From Urechis unicinctus (lineage: Eukaryota; Annelida; Polychaeta; Xenopneusta; Urechidae), in NCBI GenBank assembly GCA_034190875.2, contig CM067349.1:12672095-12736094 (forward strand): a stretch of 64,000 nt of DNA, written 5' to 3'. The notes beneath the pieces were generated by a model, which was not told the DNA's origin, ran no database searches, and worked only from the letters and a program-made list of their open reading frames with translations. Every line of letters starts with the position of its first letter. Position 1 is the first letter of the stretch. Positions 13,190 to 26,610 of the stretch are shown here, in pieces. The position numbers and the translations under genes were made by a program.

Positions 13190-16100
13190 GGTGACACATT
13201 GCAGCGTACACTATAGGCTATCAGCTTAGCTATTATTATTGATAGTGTGTTACCAGAGTTATGTCTCCAGAACATATACCCATCATTGCCGGACGTTAAC
13301 GTGTTACAACCGTTAGCTTTCACAGAAAACTCACCTGTAGTGAGAAACATGTTCGTTGACACTTGCCGTATTTCAAAAACCGTCACCAATGTCGGTGCTA
13401 AAATTGCTATCTTTTCTATTAAATTATAGTCAGCTAATGAAATGGTGGCGTCTCACTGTGACAATGACACAACTGTTCAGCCGCTTCTAAGTAAGCCCGT
13501 TTTGTAGTTGGCTTTGTTCTCGGGCTCAAGCCCTTGAATGGACCGGCCAGGACAGACTTGTGCAGGGCAACTGCTAGATGCAATTAAACACCGCGTCAAG
13601 AGACAGACACCTATGAATTCCCAACTGCTGGTGGGAATTACACTGCATTGTTTATTGCTACTTCGTCCGGTTTTCTGCTTATTGCTCACGCCTTCATTGC
13701 AAACTACAATGTTTGCTCTTGATTAATATCCGGGTTATTATGTGCATATTATGTGTTGATCCACAAAGAAAGTAGCAAACGGGATGAAAGAGCCGCTGAT
13801 TACTACTGAACGTATGCAAAACAAAATCAACTTAGATCTGCAATACATCCTGATGGTTAATTGATCTACTGACCTCATAAATAAGTAAACCTAAGAGAGG
13901 GTGGGATCATTGGATGAGCGGTATGATTAGTAATAGAACCAGAGCTCTTAAAAGTTCTTAAGTTCCTCAGTAAGTCGGTATAGGATTGTTCGATGTTATA
14001 GGTATTTGTTTGCTAGTAACCCTTCTGAAATAATCATTACTTTGTCATGACATTGTCTTTATTTCAAGTAGGTTAGCAAGTTGGTTTTTAACAACTTCAG
14101 TATGTGATGAGTGCTTTTGCATGTGCGTTGAAAATTTGCTAGTTGGTATTGCAACGTATTGCTTGCATATCAGCGCGATAAAAGACAGTTGCGACCTGTT
14201 GCAAAATGTGTCATTAAGTCCTATCAGGTTGCCCTGTGGTGTCGATGTTCTACGTCTGCCATGACTGGCCGACCTAATTCTGCATGTGCTGCAGTGCGCC
14301 AAAACGGCAACCCCGGGTATACATCTATAGTCACGGCAAAGGGTACTCTTCTCGGATACACTTTCAATTTCTTTAAACGATTAGGATAGACTCAATTAAG
14401 AAAACAAATGACTGTAAAATTCTTCTGATTGTGGTTTTCCTATTTTGCCACTGTCACATACAAATGCCATTCTATCTAGTTTGAAATGAAATCGATTTAC
14501 TGCAAATGATGTATGACTAAGGTGATCATAAACTACATTTATCAACACTGGTAAGGGGCCACACAAAAATGGCACAACGGTTGTTCGACGGATTTTCGAC
14601 ATTTACCCAATTTCCCGCAACGTTTCATTGCCGTCGTCAATATACCCTCCGCATCACAATATACCCACCACATCACATGGTCCCACCATACTTACACCTC
14701 CATCCCCCATATGACATCATACCACTATTCTACTTACCCCTCCATCCCCAACATGACATCGTACCACAAGTCTACTTACCCCTCCATCCCCCACATGACA
14801 TCCTACTACTAGTCTACTTACCTCTCCATCCCCCACATCACATGGTACCACAAGTCTACTTACCCCTCCATCCCCCACATCACATGGTACCACAAGTCTA
14901 CTTACCCCTCCATCCCCCACATGACATGGTACCACTAGTCTACTTACCCCTCCATCCCCCACATCACATGGTACCACTAGTCTACTTACCCCTCCATCCC
15001 CCACATGACATCCTACTACTAGTCTACTTACCTCTCCACCCCCACATCACATGGTACCACTAGTCTACTTACCCCTCCATCCCCCACACATCACCCACAA
15101 GTCTACTTACCCCTCCATCCCCCACATCACATGGTACCACAAGTCTACTTACCTCTCCATCCCCCACATCACATGGTACCACAAGTCTACTTACCCCTCC
15201 ATCCCCCACATCACATGGTACCACACAAGTCTACTTACTCCATCCCCCACATCACATGGTACCATCACATGGTACCACTAGTCTACTTACCTCTCCATCC
15301 CCCCATCACATGGTACCACAAGTCTACTTACACCTCCATCCCCCACATCACATGGTACCACTAGTCTACTTACCGCTCCATCCCCCACATCACATGGTAC
15401 CACTAGTCTACTTACCTCTCCATCCCCCACATCACATGGTACCACTAGTCTACTTACCCCTCCATCCCTCACATCACATGGTACCACTAGTCTACTTACC
15501 TCTCCATCCCCCACATCACATGGTACCACTAGTCTACTTACCTCTCCATCCCCCACATCACATGGTACCATTAGTCTACTTACCCCTCCATCCCCCACAG
15601 GCGTTACGCAGTGCGTGAATGCCGCTCCTCCCAAACAACGCATACCACCATCTAGGGCCAACATAGCTTGTCTACAGTTGTAATGATGCGTAGCGGTGGC
15701 ATGCTTGTGTTGATTGGAAGCAGATGATCGGTGAAATGGTGGCGACAGTGAGTTATTGATCTATGAAGTTCCCCATACTTTCCCATCGACATAAGTCTAA
15801 TTAATTATCGTCTTTAATATGTGTTTGTATTCTTACATCATCATATCTTTACTCAGCGTCACATGGTCCAGTATTTTACATATAGTTTCTATTGTAGGTC
15901 CAGAGTAGAAGATATATGATATAGTTAAAGCTACCCCTCAATCAATGGACTTGGAGGGTGAGATGTGTTCAATTGTTTCTCAGGGCAGTGATACATCATT
16001 TAGGGGAGGTCTCTTCTCGCAGCCTCAAATTAAGAACTGAGTAGCGTCATAATCGCTGCCAATCAACGCCAGAGGCATTCGTCACTTATTTTAGCCCCTT

Positions 16101-17370
16101 GACATTATTATACGTCAATAGTAATGGAGTCATCTCAAGTGGTTATTTCAGAATGAAGTATGGGTACATAGTTAGTAACGACGTGTTGGTGGTCGTTGTG
16201 TTGGTTCACACAGTAAGTAATTGATATATTAGGCATAAATGAACCAGCTCCTTAAATTGCATCATTCATCAATCGACCCACGACCACAAAACGCCGATAT
16301 ACAGGGGCAGATAGAAAAAGATAGGGACAGAAAGCCCTTAGCGTAATGCGACCGGAGGACAGGGACAACATATGCTCAGCATCACTTGTAAGACGTAGAT
16401 TTGTGGCTCGTCAATATCATGCAATATTTCAGAGGATTGTCCAATTCTCGTATTTTAGTAAACATTTTGTTTATGTTCAAGGAAACTATATTTGGGTACA
16501 TCATGGAAGAACCCCTGAAGCAATGCTGTGAAGATATAGACCATATCTACACTATTTGGACAACTCCGAAACGTAGGATCAACTATCCAATGTGCTTTTG
16601 TGGATTTCATAGTGTCGTCGCCTGATGACGGCGTTGTATTTCATGTGATTTCTTAATCCCCACACAGCTCAACGAGGCTATAAACTCCGTGCTCGAGATC
16701 TGCACCTGTTCCTGGCAAGCCAACAATGTTAAAGTCTACCCCCGACCAGGTCCCTCGCTCTAGAAGGTTGTTGACAATCTAATATCACCATCTACAGCGA
16801 GTAAACTATATGGATGCTGTGAGGGGCGAACTCTTTTTGATAGGTCTAACCGGGCAATTGATCTAGTTGACATTTATTTCATACAGAAGTTGCCATCATC
16901 GCTATTCCAACGTGTTTTGGCAACAGAAAAGCCATGCTAATGGGATTTTTCCCGCTCTAATCAATCGTAGTGGCGTCAGCCCAGTACTCCCATGTGCTTT
17001 TGTTTATATCACGGTAGCGCCACCTAACGATAACAGAATAATAATTAGGGAAGCGATCACCTCAGAGCTATACACGATTTGCTAAAAGTGCCACTAGATT
17101 CTGCGGTTCTTCTACAGCAGCCAACATTGATTGTAAGTCACTGCCACTTGTGACCTATCACAAAACTACAACACGATCAGCATGATAATAGCACGCACAT
17201 AAGGAAACAGCTGTTAATGCATCAACAGGGAGATTGCCTTTGTGTTCAGCAGATTGCAGTGCATAGCCGCGTATGTCCGTGTGTAAATCAGCTCATTTGT
17301 AAAGGCTAAACCGCCTTGTAAGTTTCCGACATAATAGGCTGTGCGGACGGTCCCTTGTGGTCATGACTCA
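13190..17370 (+). repeat. Dispersed repeat R, copy D, split by a minisatellite and other sequence
   Basis: Blocks match copy A in the same order: 13225-13530 (with TTATTGATAGTG, GTCACCAATGTCGGTGCT and ACACAACTGTTCAGCC), 13530-13900, 14045-14070, 14425-14460, 16225-16500 (with TGCTCAGCATCACTTGTAAG) and 17080-17310 (with GATTGCCTTTGTGTTCAGCA). The 42-bp minisatellite at 14.64-15.60 kb and about 600 bp of unrelated sequence lie between the fourth and fifth blocks. Confidence 0.6.
14640..15600. repeat. 42-bp minisatellite, about 22 units
   Basis: The unit reads about CCACAAGTCTACTTACCCCT then CCATCCCCCACATCACATGG and TA. It holds the palindromes GGTACC and, in one variant class, ACTAGT. Two main variants (ACAAGT and ACTAGT) occur in runs. 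Left-end units are more diverged and lack GGTACC. As 42 is a multiple of three, several frames stay open, giving a 14-residue repeat such as HHMVPLVYLPLHPP; nothing else suggests translation. Confidence 0.97.
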
Positions 17371-20281
17371 CAGTAAAGCACAGTTGTGATTTGAGAGGCA
17401 TCTCGATGCCTAAGTTATTGCCTGATATAAAATGCTGACCACACATGGATATAACAGCAACACTCTGTGACTGTAAATTAGACACTGCGCTAACCGCAGC
17501 CCTTTAGCAGCTTCCATCTACGGGATACATTCAATGACAATATCGCTAAATGATAGCTTACTACAAAGAGCATTTGTGGCCCAGATAAAGCTGATATATA
17601 TGCTCATGATGATTCGTTGAGAAGATGGTTGTTAACAGGAATTCACATTTTTGTCTGGTAAATGCTTCTTTCTGTCACTCGGTAATCACTGACAAATGTA
17701 ATTGATCTGTGAATACAAGCTTATGATAGAATTATCACTTGCCTGTTGTTTGTCACAACGCAATAATGGTCTGAACATTATTTGTTGTTTCAATTATTTC
17801 AACTCGGTTGACGGTTTTTGAATTAGTTTTTCAATAGTGTGCCCTATAAAATAAGTAAAATAGTTATTTTATCGTCTGCGTACATACAAATCATTGCTAT
17901 CTCCTGCCATTAACGGCAACATACCAATCATACCTATCCCCCGCCATGAACGGCGTACACACTACTGTAATTACAGTACATTCAGACTGGCATTTACCTC
18001 TGAGCAATGACAAGCGTTGAATACATACCAAATATGGCCGACTTTCACTGTAATTGCAGACCTTTACAGATACTCTAGTATAGTTATTTAATGAACGCGA
18101 CATAACATTTTTCACAGCCGCTTTCAGCATCTCTTGTACTAGGATAGGGGGCAGTGTCTTATTCAATGCGGTGCACATTGACCGCAGACCTACACAGAGG
18201 ACATGTATGATGACATCAGGCAGGATATCTCAAGCCGTAGTCATAACGTCATAAAGTCATGTTATACGACGCTGGGATGCTGCGGTCATAAACCTTTACC
18301 AAACGGGGTCTCAATAAATGATTCCCTTTCCACCAAAACGTTCAAGAAGTGGATGCTGAACGTGATCTCATCGGCTGTAACCCTACTCCGGAGTTCCACT
18401 GAAAAAAAGTTAATGGATCAAATACTGGCTTCACTATTGGACAGGCCAGTGGTATTGTTTGTCTTACTAGCTGTAAATGTAGCACCTGCCCATGTCATCA
18501 CTGCTGTCCCAATCCTCGTCGTTGCGTTGTGTTTTAAATCACCCACAGACTGAGCCAGTTTGGGCCTCGTTGGATCATCTTAATCATGGGTAAGCCTATT
18601 GCTAGATGCAAGTGATGGACGTTCCGCAATACTGATCGTACAAAGATAACAATATATGTGATTCTACTCTTCGGTAAAAGTTCTACACCGAGACTACAAA
18701 AGTTTCTCCATATGTAGATTTATTGCCAGTGCATTTAATATTGAATGTCACTGCATTGAGTTCGTTCTAATCCGCTCAATTATAACATACTGGTGGGAAA
18801 AACTAATGCTGCTACTACTGGTAAAATGTTGAATATGTAATCATTGAAAAATTTTAGGTTGTAACTTTCAATGAATATTTCCATTTATTCAATCAATATT
18901 TAGGTGTGATATATTCAGCCATACAATGTTACGGATTGTTATTATTGGTCATCTCCGACGTAGAATAAATTGTTTAAAAGAGTACCCGGCTGATTAAGAA
19001 TTTTACTACAATTGCTGTCTCTGGGTGAATATATTGCCCAGTCAATCTTTATACAATCGGTAATTTGTGTATATTTAAATATCTACTACGTCTGTACCAA
19101 ATCTGTAAGCAAATATAACGATAAAATGTTTTTATGCCTTTTCGAACCAAACTGCAACAATTCCGGATAAACGATTTACTGAATGTGACAACCGCTGGTA
19201 TAATCAAGGATGCTTATAAAGATTACCATCCGAAAACCACATATAGTAATCTATTTATACGTAAACTATATATTAAAAGAATCAACACATTGCTTTAGAT
19301 GTATGAAAAACAGTCCATGCCCCGTTTAAAATAGGAGATGCTGAGGACAATTTGATTCTAAAATATGGTCTGAATACGACGTGATGCAAGCAACTATGTG
19401 TTTTCCATCATAACGTACTCTAATTGCAGCAATTGCCCGTCAGCTTTCTTATAAATCACAAAATTACTCAACTGAATGGGCTAAAAGAAGAATTACTGGT
19501 CATTCCCAAGTCAATTAGGACTTTCATAACTGAGGTAAAATAGAATCAAACCTAGGGTAGGTGCCGAATAATATCAGACAATTACTTAATTTATTTTGAC
19601 ATATAGACAAGCTGATCATTGACCTCGAATGGTAGACCTATATGTTGGATGTTGAAACTCTGTTATAAATAAGTAAGCATTCAAATGAGCGTGTTGTGTA
19701 GCGCAATCACGTGATGTACAACCACTGATGCGCATAAGAGACGACTTATAGACATATTTGTCTCATAGCACGTTCGGTCTGAATCTGTTCCAGCTACATT
19801 TTACTGTTCACCCCAATCCTACATATTCCTACGAGGGAGTCACTCAGGTCTTATTTGTTCATCATTTTTTCATATATTCCAGAGGGGACTAATGCATCCC
19901 AGGTGTTGAATTAATTACGCCACGGAATTCTAACACATTTTAGCAAAAACGAATTACTTAACATCTGTCAGAATTCTCCTGGGGTATCAAGCCTTCACGG
20001 AATTGTCTACTGCAGCCTACAGCGGAGGTAGTGTGACACACAACTAATTCGCTGTAGAAAGCGATGTGGTACAGGCAGCACATGCAGCAGACGCGTTAGT
20101 TAAATGTTACTCTTGACTATATTCAATCGCTGCCAGGCCATAGGAGTGTAATGTCATCAGTGCAAAGCCAGAAAAGGAATTCCTGAGAAATGACAATTTA
20201 TATACTAGGTATGTAGCACACGAAAGCAAAAGCTGTGACAATTAAACTACCCTGATTCGGGCGATCAAGTCGTTCGATGAA
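17371..20281. other. Intergenic stretch; no gene recognised
   Basis: Open frames at 17897-18178 (minus) and 18203-18553 (plus) have no recognisable motif and no clean splice context. The rest is AT-rich with no clear repeat. Confidence 0.4.
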
Positions 20282-21333
20282 TTGATGATTTATAAAGAAC
20301 ATAAACTAATATCTATGTTGGCAGGTTTGATTGTGGCTTTAGGTGCGTCCGGCTGGGAGATATATCCACAAACGATGCCGTCCATGGAAGGTGCCCCTTT
20401 AGCAAAGTTCACTACGACGGAGCTGGATGAGTGCACCAGAGAATGTGATGCTTACAATGGCCACTGTCTCGCCATACACGTAGTGCGATCACATGATTCC
20501 TGCATGGAATTGACGTGCCATCTGTTGACGCATATTCACCACAAGTCGACGAGTGAAGAAGGGATGTACTGGGCTGTCAAAAGTAGGTCTTACGTTACGT
20601 TGAAGTACACAGTAATAACTCTGGAATCGAATGCTGTTGAGCGGGTGCCACTTGCTATGTTGTTATCACTAATAAGTCCATGTCGTTGACGGTTGTTCAG
20701 CAATGACCTATTGCGCGAGTTGTGATGTGATGCCATCGATTACTTTGCAGAATTGTTTTGCAGGGAACGTGACAATACTTTTTGCACCATCCAAGAAACT
20801 AGAAATTATAGGGACGGATTGGTTGAACATATTCATCGGTAAGCCAATGCCGAAATGCGTCATAGCAGGTATCGGGGGCTACTCCGAAAAGGCTGGTTCT
20901 GTCACTATGAGCATCTGGCGGCGATCGAAAGCTGATATTATAGTTATAGACCAGGTGGATGAAGTGTCTGTTGACGTCAGAGCAGGAGCATTCCAACAGG
21001 TGTGAATGCATCATTAATGGTTGTTATTCTATAACGGTATATTCATGAAGAGTTCATGCATGATATTGATTAGTTCAATGTATTCCGCAGCCACTTGCTG
21101 AGCCTATGGTACTGGATGATGGAGATCTGGTCGGCGTTAGAGGTGATCAATTTCCCCTTTACTACGAGCACGACCATGGGACAGTGTCGTACAACCACAG
21201 ACGATACTTCTTCGGCAAAGTCTGTACGAAACCACCATGGATACTGATGAATCGTGCCACTATATCTACAGGTGTTCATTGTCGCTTTAGGTATCGATCT
21301 GTATCGGTCTCTGTTGACATAATGCTGGCATAA
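20282..21333 (+). CDS. Secreted PAN/apple-like protein, three exons
   Basis: Exons are 20282-20582, 20764-20999 and from 21091. Donors are GTAGGT (20583) and GTGTGA (21000); acceptors are TTTGCAG (to 20763) and TTCCGCAG (to 21090). Phases agree (1, then 0). The first exon gives a hydrophobic leader (MLAGLIVALGASG, residues 12-24) and then a Cys-bearing segment: TELDECTRECD with Cys at 51, 55, 62, 74 and 79, a PAN/apple-like pattern. The rest is beta-rich and contains VRAGAFQQPL and LDDGDLVGVRG, which I cannot assign to a named family. The third exon either runs to the stop at 21331-21333 (259 residues) or is spliced at GTGTTC after 21271. The role is unknown; a secreted or surface-binding protein is inferred. 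The start could be the Met at residue 1, 2 or 12. Confidence 0.6.
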
Positions 21334-21604
21334 TGCGCACAGAAAAATGATTATCAGTCCCTGATAAATCTCATTTGCATGAATGCATGTTCAGATAGTC
21401 TGCAATTGCAAAAGCCTTTACATTACTCTCAACTCCATTCATGCCATCTCTGATTTGGTCATCAATTGATGATTGCCTAGCAATTATCCTACCATAATAC
21501 GCGCAGAAGCTAACATAAAAGATATGGTGGCCATTCATGGAGTAAGGTTAACGAATATGGACATATATGTATGCTGATAAATGATTAAAAATGTATGCAT
21601 AGGT

Positions 21605-21786
21605 TTACATAGTTATTTGTATATGCGTATATTCATGTAGTTATGTATATACAAATGTATACACACACATGTATATGCTTCAATATATATAGTTATTTGT
21701 ATATAAATATATTTATGTTGGTAAATATATATATGCATATGTGTATATATATATAAATATATATATATAAATATATACATATACAG

Positions 21787-21862
<76 letters not shown>
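21605..21862. repeat. (TA)n microsatellite with interrupted left flank
   Basis: Pure TA alternation at about 21790-21862, preceded by a decayed stretch of TA mixed with TG and GT. Tyr/Ile-rich frames over it are artefacts. Confidence 0.95.
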
Positions 21863-21866
<4 letters not shown>

Positions 21867-21869
21867 AAA

Positions 21870-24800
21870 TAAATACTAATTTAATATGCATATAATTAAA
21901 TTGGTTTGATGGTGGTGATCATGTGTTACTTTTAGCGATTGATATGCATGCTTCTTATTTCTGTAGTTCACCAGTGTCTGTAATCATAGCGTTAGTTTAT
22001 GTCATAAAGTTTGGCGGTCTCTCGGCTTTATCTTGTACATGTGATCCGTTGCTTATCGGCTTACCGCCCTGCTAGGATGTCACATGACTAATTACTGCAT
22101 TTACCGATAGGGGCGATCATCACTTCCTTTCTTCTCGTGACTGTCGCCATCTTAGCTTATTCCCTAGCCCGCCCACCCACTGTTTTAATTCTTGTTATAG
22201 TATTTTTTAATGTAATTCTTTTTCTTGTAGTGGTGGTTGTCTTCTCCCCCACCTTTGCTGTGTGCGATGTATGTTTTTCACCTTATAATATATATATATG
22301 CACCTGGCTTCTAATAAATAAGCCCATTTGTCAACTCTATATATGTCTTATCTCTCACAGTAAACTAGCTGCAAGGTGTTTGATTACTCTCTCAAACTTA
22401 TTCATTTTAATTTATTACTATATGACCACCCAACATAAATATAAATTTTTATTGAAGTGCATTCAGGAACCTCTCTATGTTAATGGCAGTCATGAGGGAC
22501 ATACTGATGTACACAACTCATCACGTTAATTGTTCGCGGCATTATCATTGCTTGGTAACATTGATGTTAAGAGCTTTGAGAGCCGTTAATATTGCATTCT
22601 GACTTGGTGCGTAGATGGGTGAATGTCGTCAGGCGGACTTATGAACGGTCTATCAGGGCAGTTTAGATATGGAATGGAACAAAGAATGCATTAAGCTCCG
22701 TCGTGGTGAACTTCCTTAATACTACTTAACCTTTCACTCATATATTTGCCTTCAGGAACATTATTGATGCCATGAATCTTGCTTAGAACAGTGCAATAAA
22801 GACCAAAATGAATAGAGAACTTATATGGGTTGGCCATCTGTATCTCAATAAATCTGATACCTGTAATTAGGTCAGGGGTTATTTTATCAGAATGCAAGGA
22901 CCACTTGTTACCAAAATGTGGTCTTGCAGGTCTTGTTACACAGGGATACAGTGTCCAAGTTACTGCTCAAACATCAACATAATGGTACTTTTCAAGTGTA
23001 CATACAATAAATGATAATGCTGATTAATTTCTATATTATTCCAATACCTTATCCTATTTAATATCTCCTTAAAGATAGGGCTAACCATGCATGCTGATAC
23101 ATTATACATTGATGACAAGTGAATGGAGAGTGTTGCTCCCTGCTGATATGATTGAGTATCTGAAACGAATGTACTATACTGTCGTTGCTGTGACATGGAT
23201 TATAGTTTGCTGGTCTAAGTAGTAATGTGATACAATACTAATATATTTCTCAATGATGCAATTAAAAACATTATGTTTATATAAGGTACTTGGGATCTGT
23301 AGAAAATGTGGATTGCAAATGGATGCACATGAAGCTCTGCTTCATATTGTTAACGACCTTCTCAGAACAACCCAAAACTCCCTAGATAGGTTCCATTCTA
23401 TTACCTTATTATTAATCATTTGTGACCATTTGCAACAGAGAAAAGTCTATAGTCTTGGACAAAGTAGTGTGCATGGCTTGCATTAGAAATCAATGTCATG
23501 AGTTTTGTTAATCATTAGTTTTAACAGGACATACATGCACGATATATTCAAGGACAAGATCAAGCACACAGGTAAATGTTTCTTATCATAAATATCAATA
23601 TACTTATAAAAACATATATTCTTTCTTATAATTTACTTGCATGCTGCGGATGCAAGTGCAAAACACGTGCTTTGCAGCTGTTTGATACAGTGTCCAGATA
23701 CATTGGTTGTTCATATGAAATGGTAAGTGAACTCTTTGACACTGTTAATTGGAGTGTCACATTTCTTACATTTCTAAATATTACAATTTGTTCAATTGAC
23801 ATATTGGACTTTTTTCTTCATTGATGTGATCCATGTTTAATTATTTGTTTAACTTTACTAAGCAGATCTATGACATTTTTTAAATTAAAAGTTACCTGAA
23901 ATTTGAAAATGAAATAATGTACAAATTCTGCTGCAGGTTTCGTGGATGGGTTTATATTGCTGAATACATTTCACCATTCTACTCATCCAAACATAGCAAT
24001 GGGAATCATGTCATATTACAGAAGCATTAATTTTCTGATATTTTGAAGGAAATGACAATTTTCAAGCCTATTTAGGGTACGAGAAAATGATGGTGACCCA
24101 AATTTCTGCTCAAGATTTCAATATCCATTTTACTCCTCTAATTCCGTTTCTTTTATCATGCAGATGCAATGCTAGTCTGCAGAAAATAATGTGCTGCATC
24201 ACATTTAAGGAGACAATGGAGATTTTTCAATCCCCAGATCCCCTTAACATGCTTTAAATGCTCTGACGTAAGCATTATCAATGAATTACTTTACATATAC
24301 GCTGTATAAATGAAGCGTTTCAAAAATATCTAAACACTTGTGTGTCGCTGAGACCGCACGCTTACTAAAACTTATGGATTGGCAGGTCTAAGCTAATGAT
24401 CAAATATGTCGTGATTCAGCTGAATCAATTATTGCTGAATCTATATGCTAATTTATCGTAATATTGTGTTACCAGCGTCAATGTAAACAATGTCTCTCAC
24501 AGCTCCAATTAACCTTATTATTCGAGTTATGCGTTTATCGCTTGTGGATGTTAAATCACCATTCAGTGGCTTTCATATAAGGATTTACCCCAGATGGCAA
24601 CTTTCGCCCCGGTAAAGGTCACAGGTTCTCAAATAACAGTCTCGTCTGATATCATGCAGTATATGTAGACATGAAACAAATGTCTGACAACAAGTCAATA
24701 ACGTAAACAACGAGCATGGGTCTGAGATCATGTAAACTATTCTAATGCGGAACTAATGTTTAACATCATGTTATAGATGCCAAGATGTCGGCCATTACTG

Positions 24801-25227
24801 ATGTGAAAAAGCAATTCAAGAGCTTGACAAGTACGCGTTCCCGTCGATGAGGTTTTACATGTAATGAAATAAACAATATGGCATGAAGCATTGAAAAGCT
24901 CGCTCAGCTAATGAAGTTTGGGCGCTGCAACTCAGGTGGAGAGGAAAGTAGTAATAAGCATTATGTCTATTAAATTCTATTTGATATAGGCATATGATGA
25001 TTGCAAATAACGTTGACGGACAGGAAAAATCTAATCATAAGGGATATGTGGATATGTGATCTGCCACTGACATCATCAATGCAGAAAGTATGCTCTGAAA
25101 AATGGCATGTTATTCATGCAATAAGATCCGCTAAGTTTTTTGAGGAGCAAGAGCAATTCCTGGTTTGATTTGTAACGGCCAATATAAACACGAGCAATGT
25201 ACGTAGAGAGAAACGTTCTGAAATTAC
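21870..25227. other. Gene-poor stretch with a few exon-like scraps
   Basis: The minus frame at 22691-22897 and plus frames near 23280-23486 and 23640-23726 (the last followed by a GTAAGTG donor) have protein-like composition. I cannot name a domain, and their strands and phases do not link up. Above 23.9 kb I see only AT-rich sequence. Confidence 0.35.
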
Positions 25228-26610
25228 GTGGTGCATCTACTTTCCCCTGGGCTGTTCCTTGTTACCAAAGTCCTACCGCCCACATCTGCTTTCCCTGTGG
25301 ACTCTTCCTTGTAGCCAAACGCCTACCGCCCACATCTGTTTTACCATTAGACTTTACATTGTAGCCAAAATCCCCAACCTCACACATCTACATTCCCCAT
25401 GGACTTTACATTACAGACAAACTCCTATCGTCCACATCTGTTTTCCCAGTTGACTTTACCTTGTAGCCAAACTCCTACCGCCCACATGTTTTCCTAGTTG
25501 ACATTACCTTGTAGCCAAACTCCTACTGCCCACATCTGTTTTCGCAGTTGACTTTACATTGTAGCCAAAATACTACCGACCACATCTGCATTCCCCATGG
25601 ACTTTACATTACAGCCAAACTCCTACCGCCCACATGTTTTCCCAGTTGACTTTACCTTGTAGCCAAACTCCAACCGCCCACATCTGTTTTCCTAGTTGAC
25701 ATTACCTTGTAGCCAAACTCCAACTGCCCACATCTGTTTTCCTAGTTGACATTACCGTGTAGCCAAACTCCTACTGCCCACATGTTTTCCTAGTTGACTT
25801 AACCTTGTAGCCAAACTCCTACCGCCCACAGCTGTTTTCCCAGTTGACTTTACCTTGTAGCCAAACTCCTACTGCCCATATGTTTTCCCATTTGACTATA
25901 CCTTGTAGCCAAACTCCAACCGCCCACATCTGTTTTCCTAGTTGACATTACCTTGTAGCCAAACTCCTACCGCCCACATGTTTTCCCAGTTGACTATTCC
26001 TTGTAACCAAACTCCTACCGCCCATATCTGTTTTCCCAGTTGACTATACCTTGTAGCCAAACTCCATCTGCCCACATCTGTTTTCCTAGTTGACATTACC
26101 GTGTAGCCAAACTCCTACTGCCCACATGTTTTCCTAGTTGACTTTACCTTGTAGCCAAACTCCAACCGCCCACAGCTGTTTTCCCAGTTGACTATACCTT
26201 GTAGCCAAACTCCTACCGCCCATGTTTTCCCATTTGACTATACCTTGTAGCCAAACTCCTACCGCCCACATCTGTTTTCCCAGTTGACTTTACCTTGTAG
26301 CAAAAATCCTACCGCCCACATGTTTTCCCATTTGACTATACCTTGTAGCCAAACTCCTACGGCCCACATCTGTTTTCCCAGTTGACTTTACCTTGTAGCA
26401 AAAATCCTACCGCCCACATGTTTTCCCATTTGACTATACCTTGTAGCCAAACTCCTACGGCCCACATCTGTTTTCCCAGTTGACTTTACCTCCTAGCCAA
26501 AATCCTACCGCCCACATCTGTTTTCCTAGTTGACTTTACCTTGTAGCCAAAATCCTACCGCCCACATTTGCTTTTAACGTGGACTCTTCCTTATAGCCCA
26601 CATCTGCCTC
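25228..26610. repeat. 48/50-bp minisatellite, about 28 units
   Basis: The typical unit is CTACCGCCCACATCTGTTTT, CCCAGTTGACTTTACCTTGT, AGCCAAACTC. A 48-bp class lacks two bases (CACATG instead of CACATCTG). The outermost units at both ends carry TGGACTCTTCCTT instead of TTGACTTTACCTT. Near 26310-26480 a two-unit, ~98-bp block marked by GTAGCAAAAATC and TACGGCCC occurs twice in tandem. Confidence 0.97.

Noticed and set aside
14569-15664. Open frames of 77-164 codons on both strands over the 42-bp minisatellite
   Set aside because: A repeat period divisible by three keeps frames open by default; frames on both strands are equally long and no host exon is attached.
22137-22529. 130-codon plus-strand hydrophobic frame as a membrane protein
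   Set aside because: Hydrophobicity comes from T-rich DNA; no splice or start context and no family resemblance.
25228-26610. CRISPR-like array
   Set aside because: Units are contiguous with no unique spacers between repeats, and the DNA is clearly eukaryotic. The same applies to the other minisatellites.
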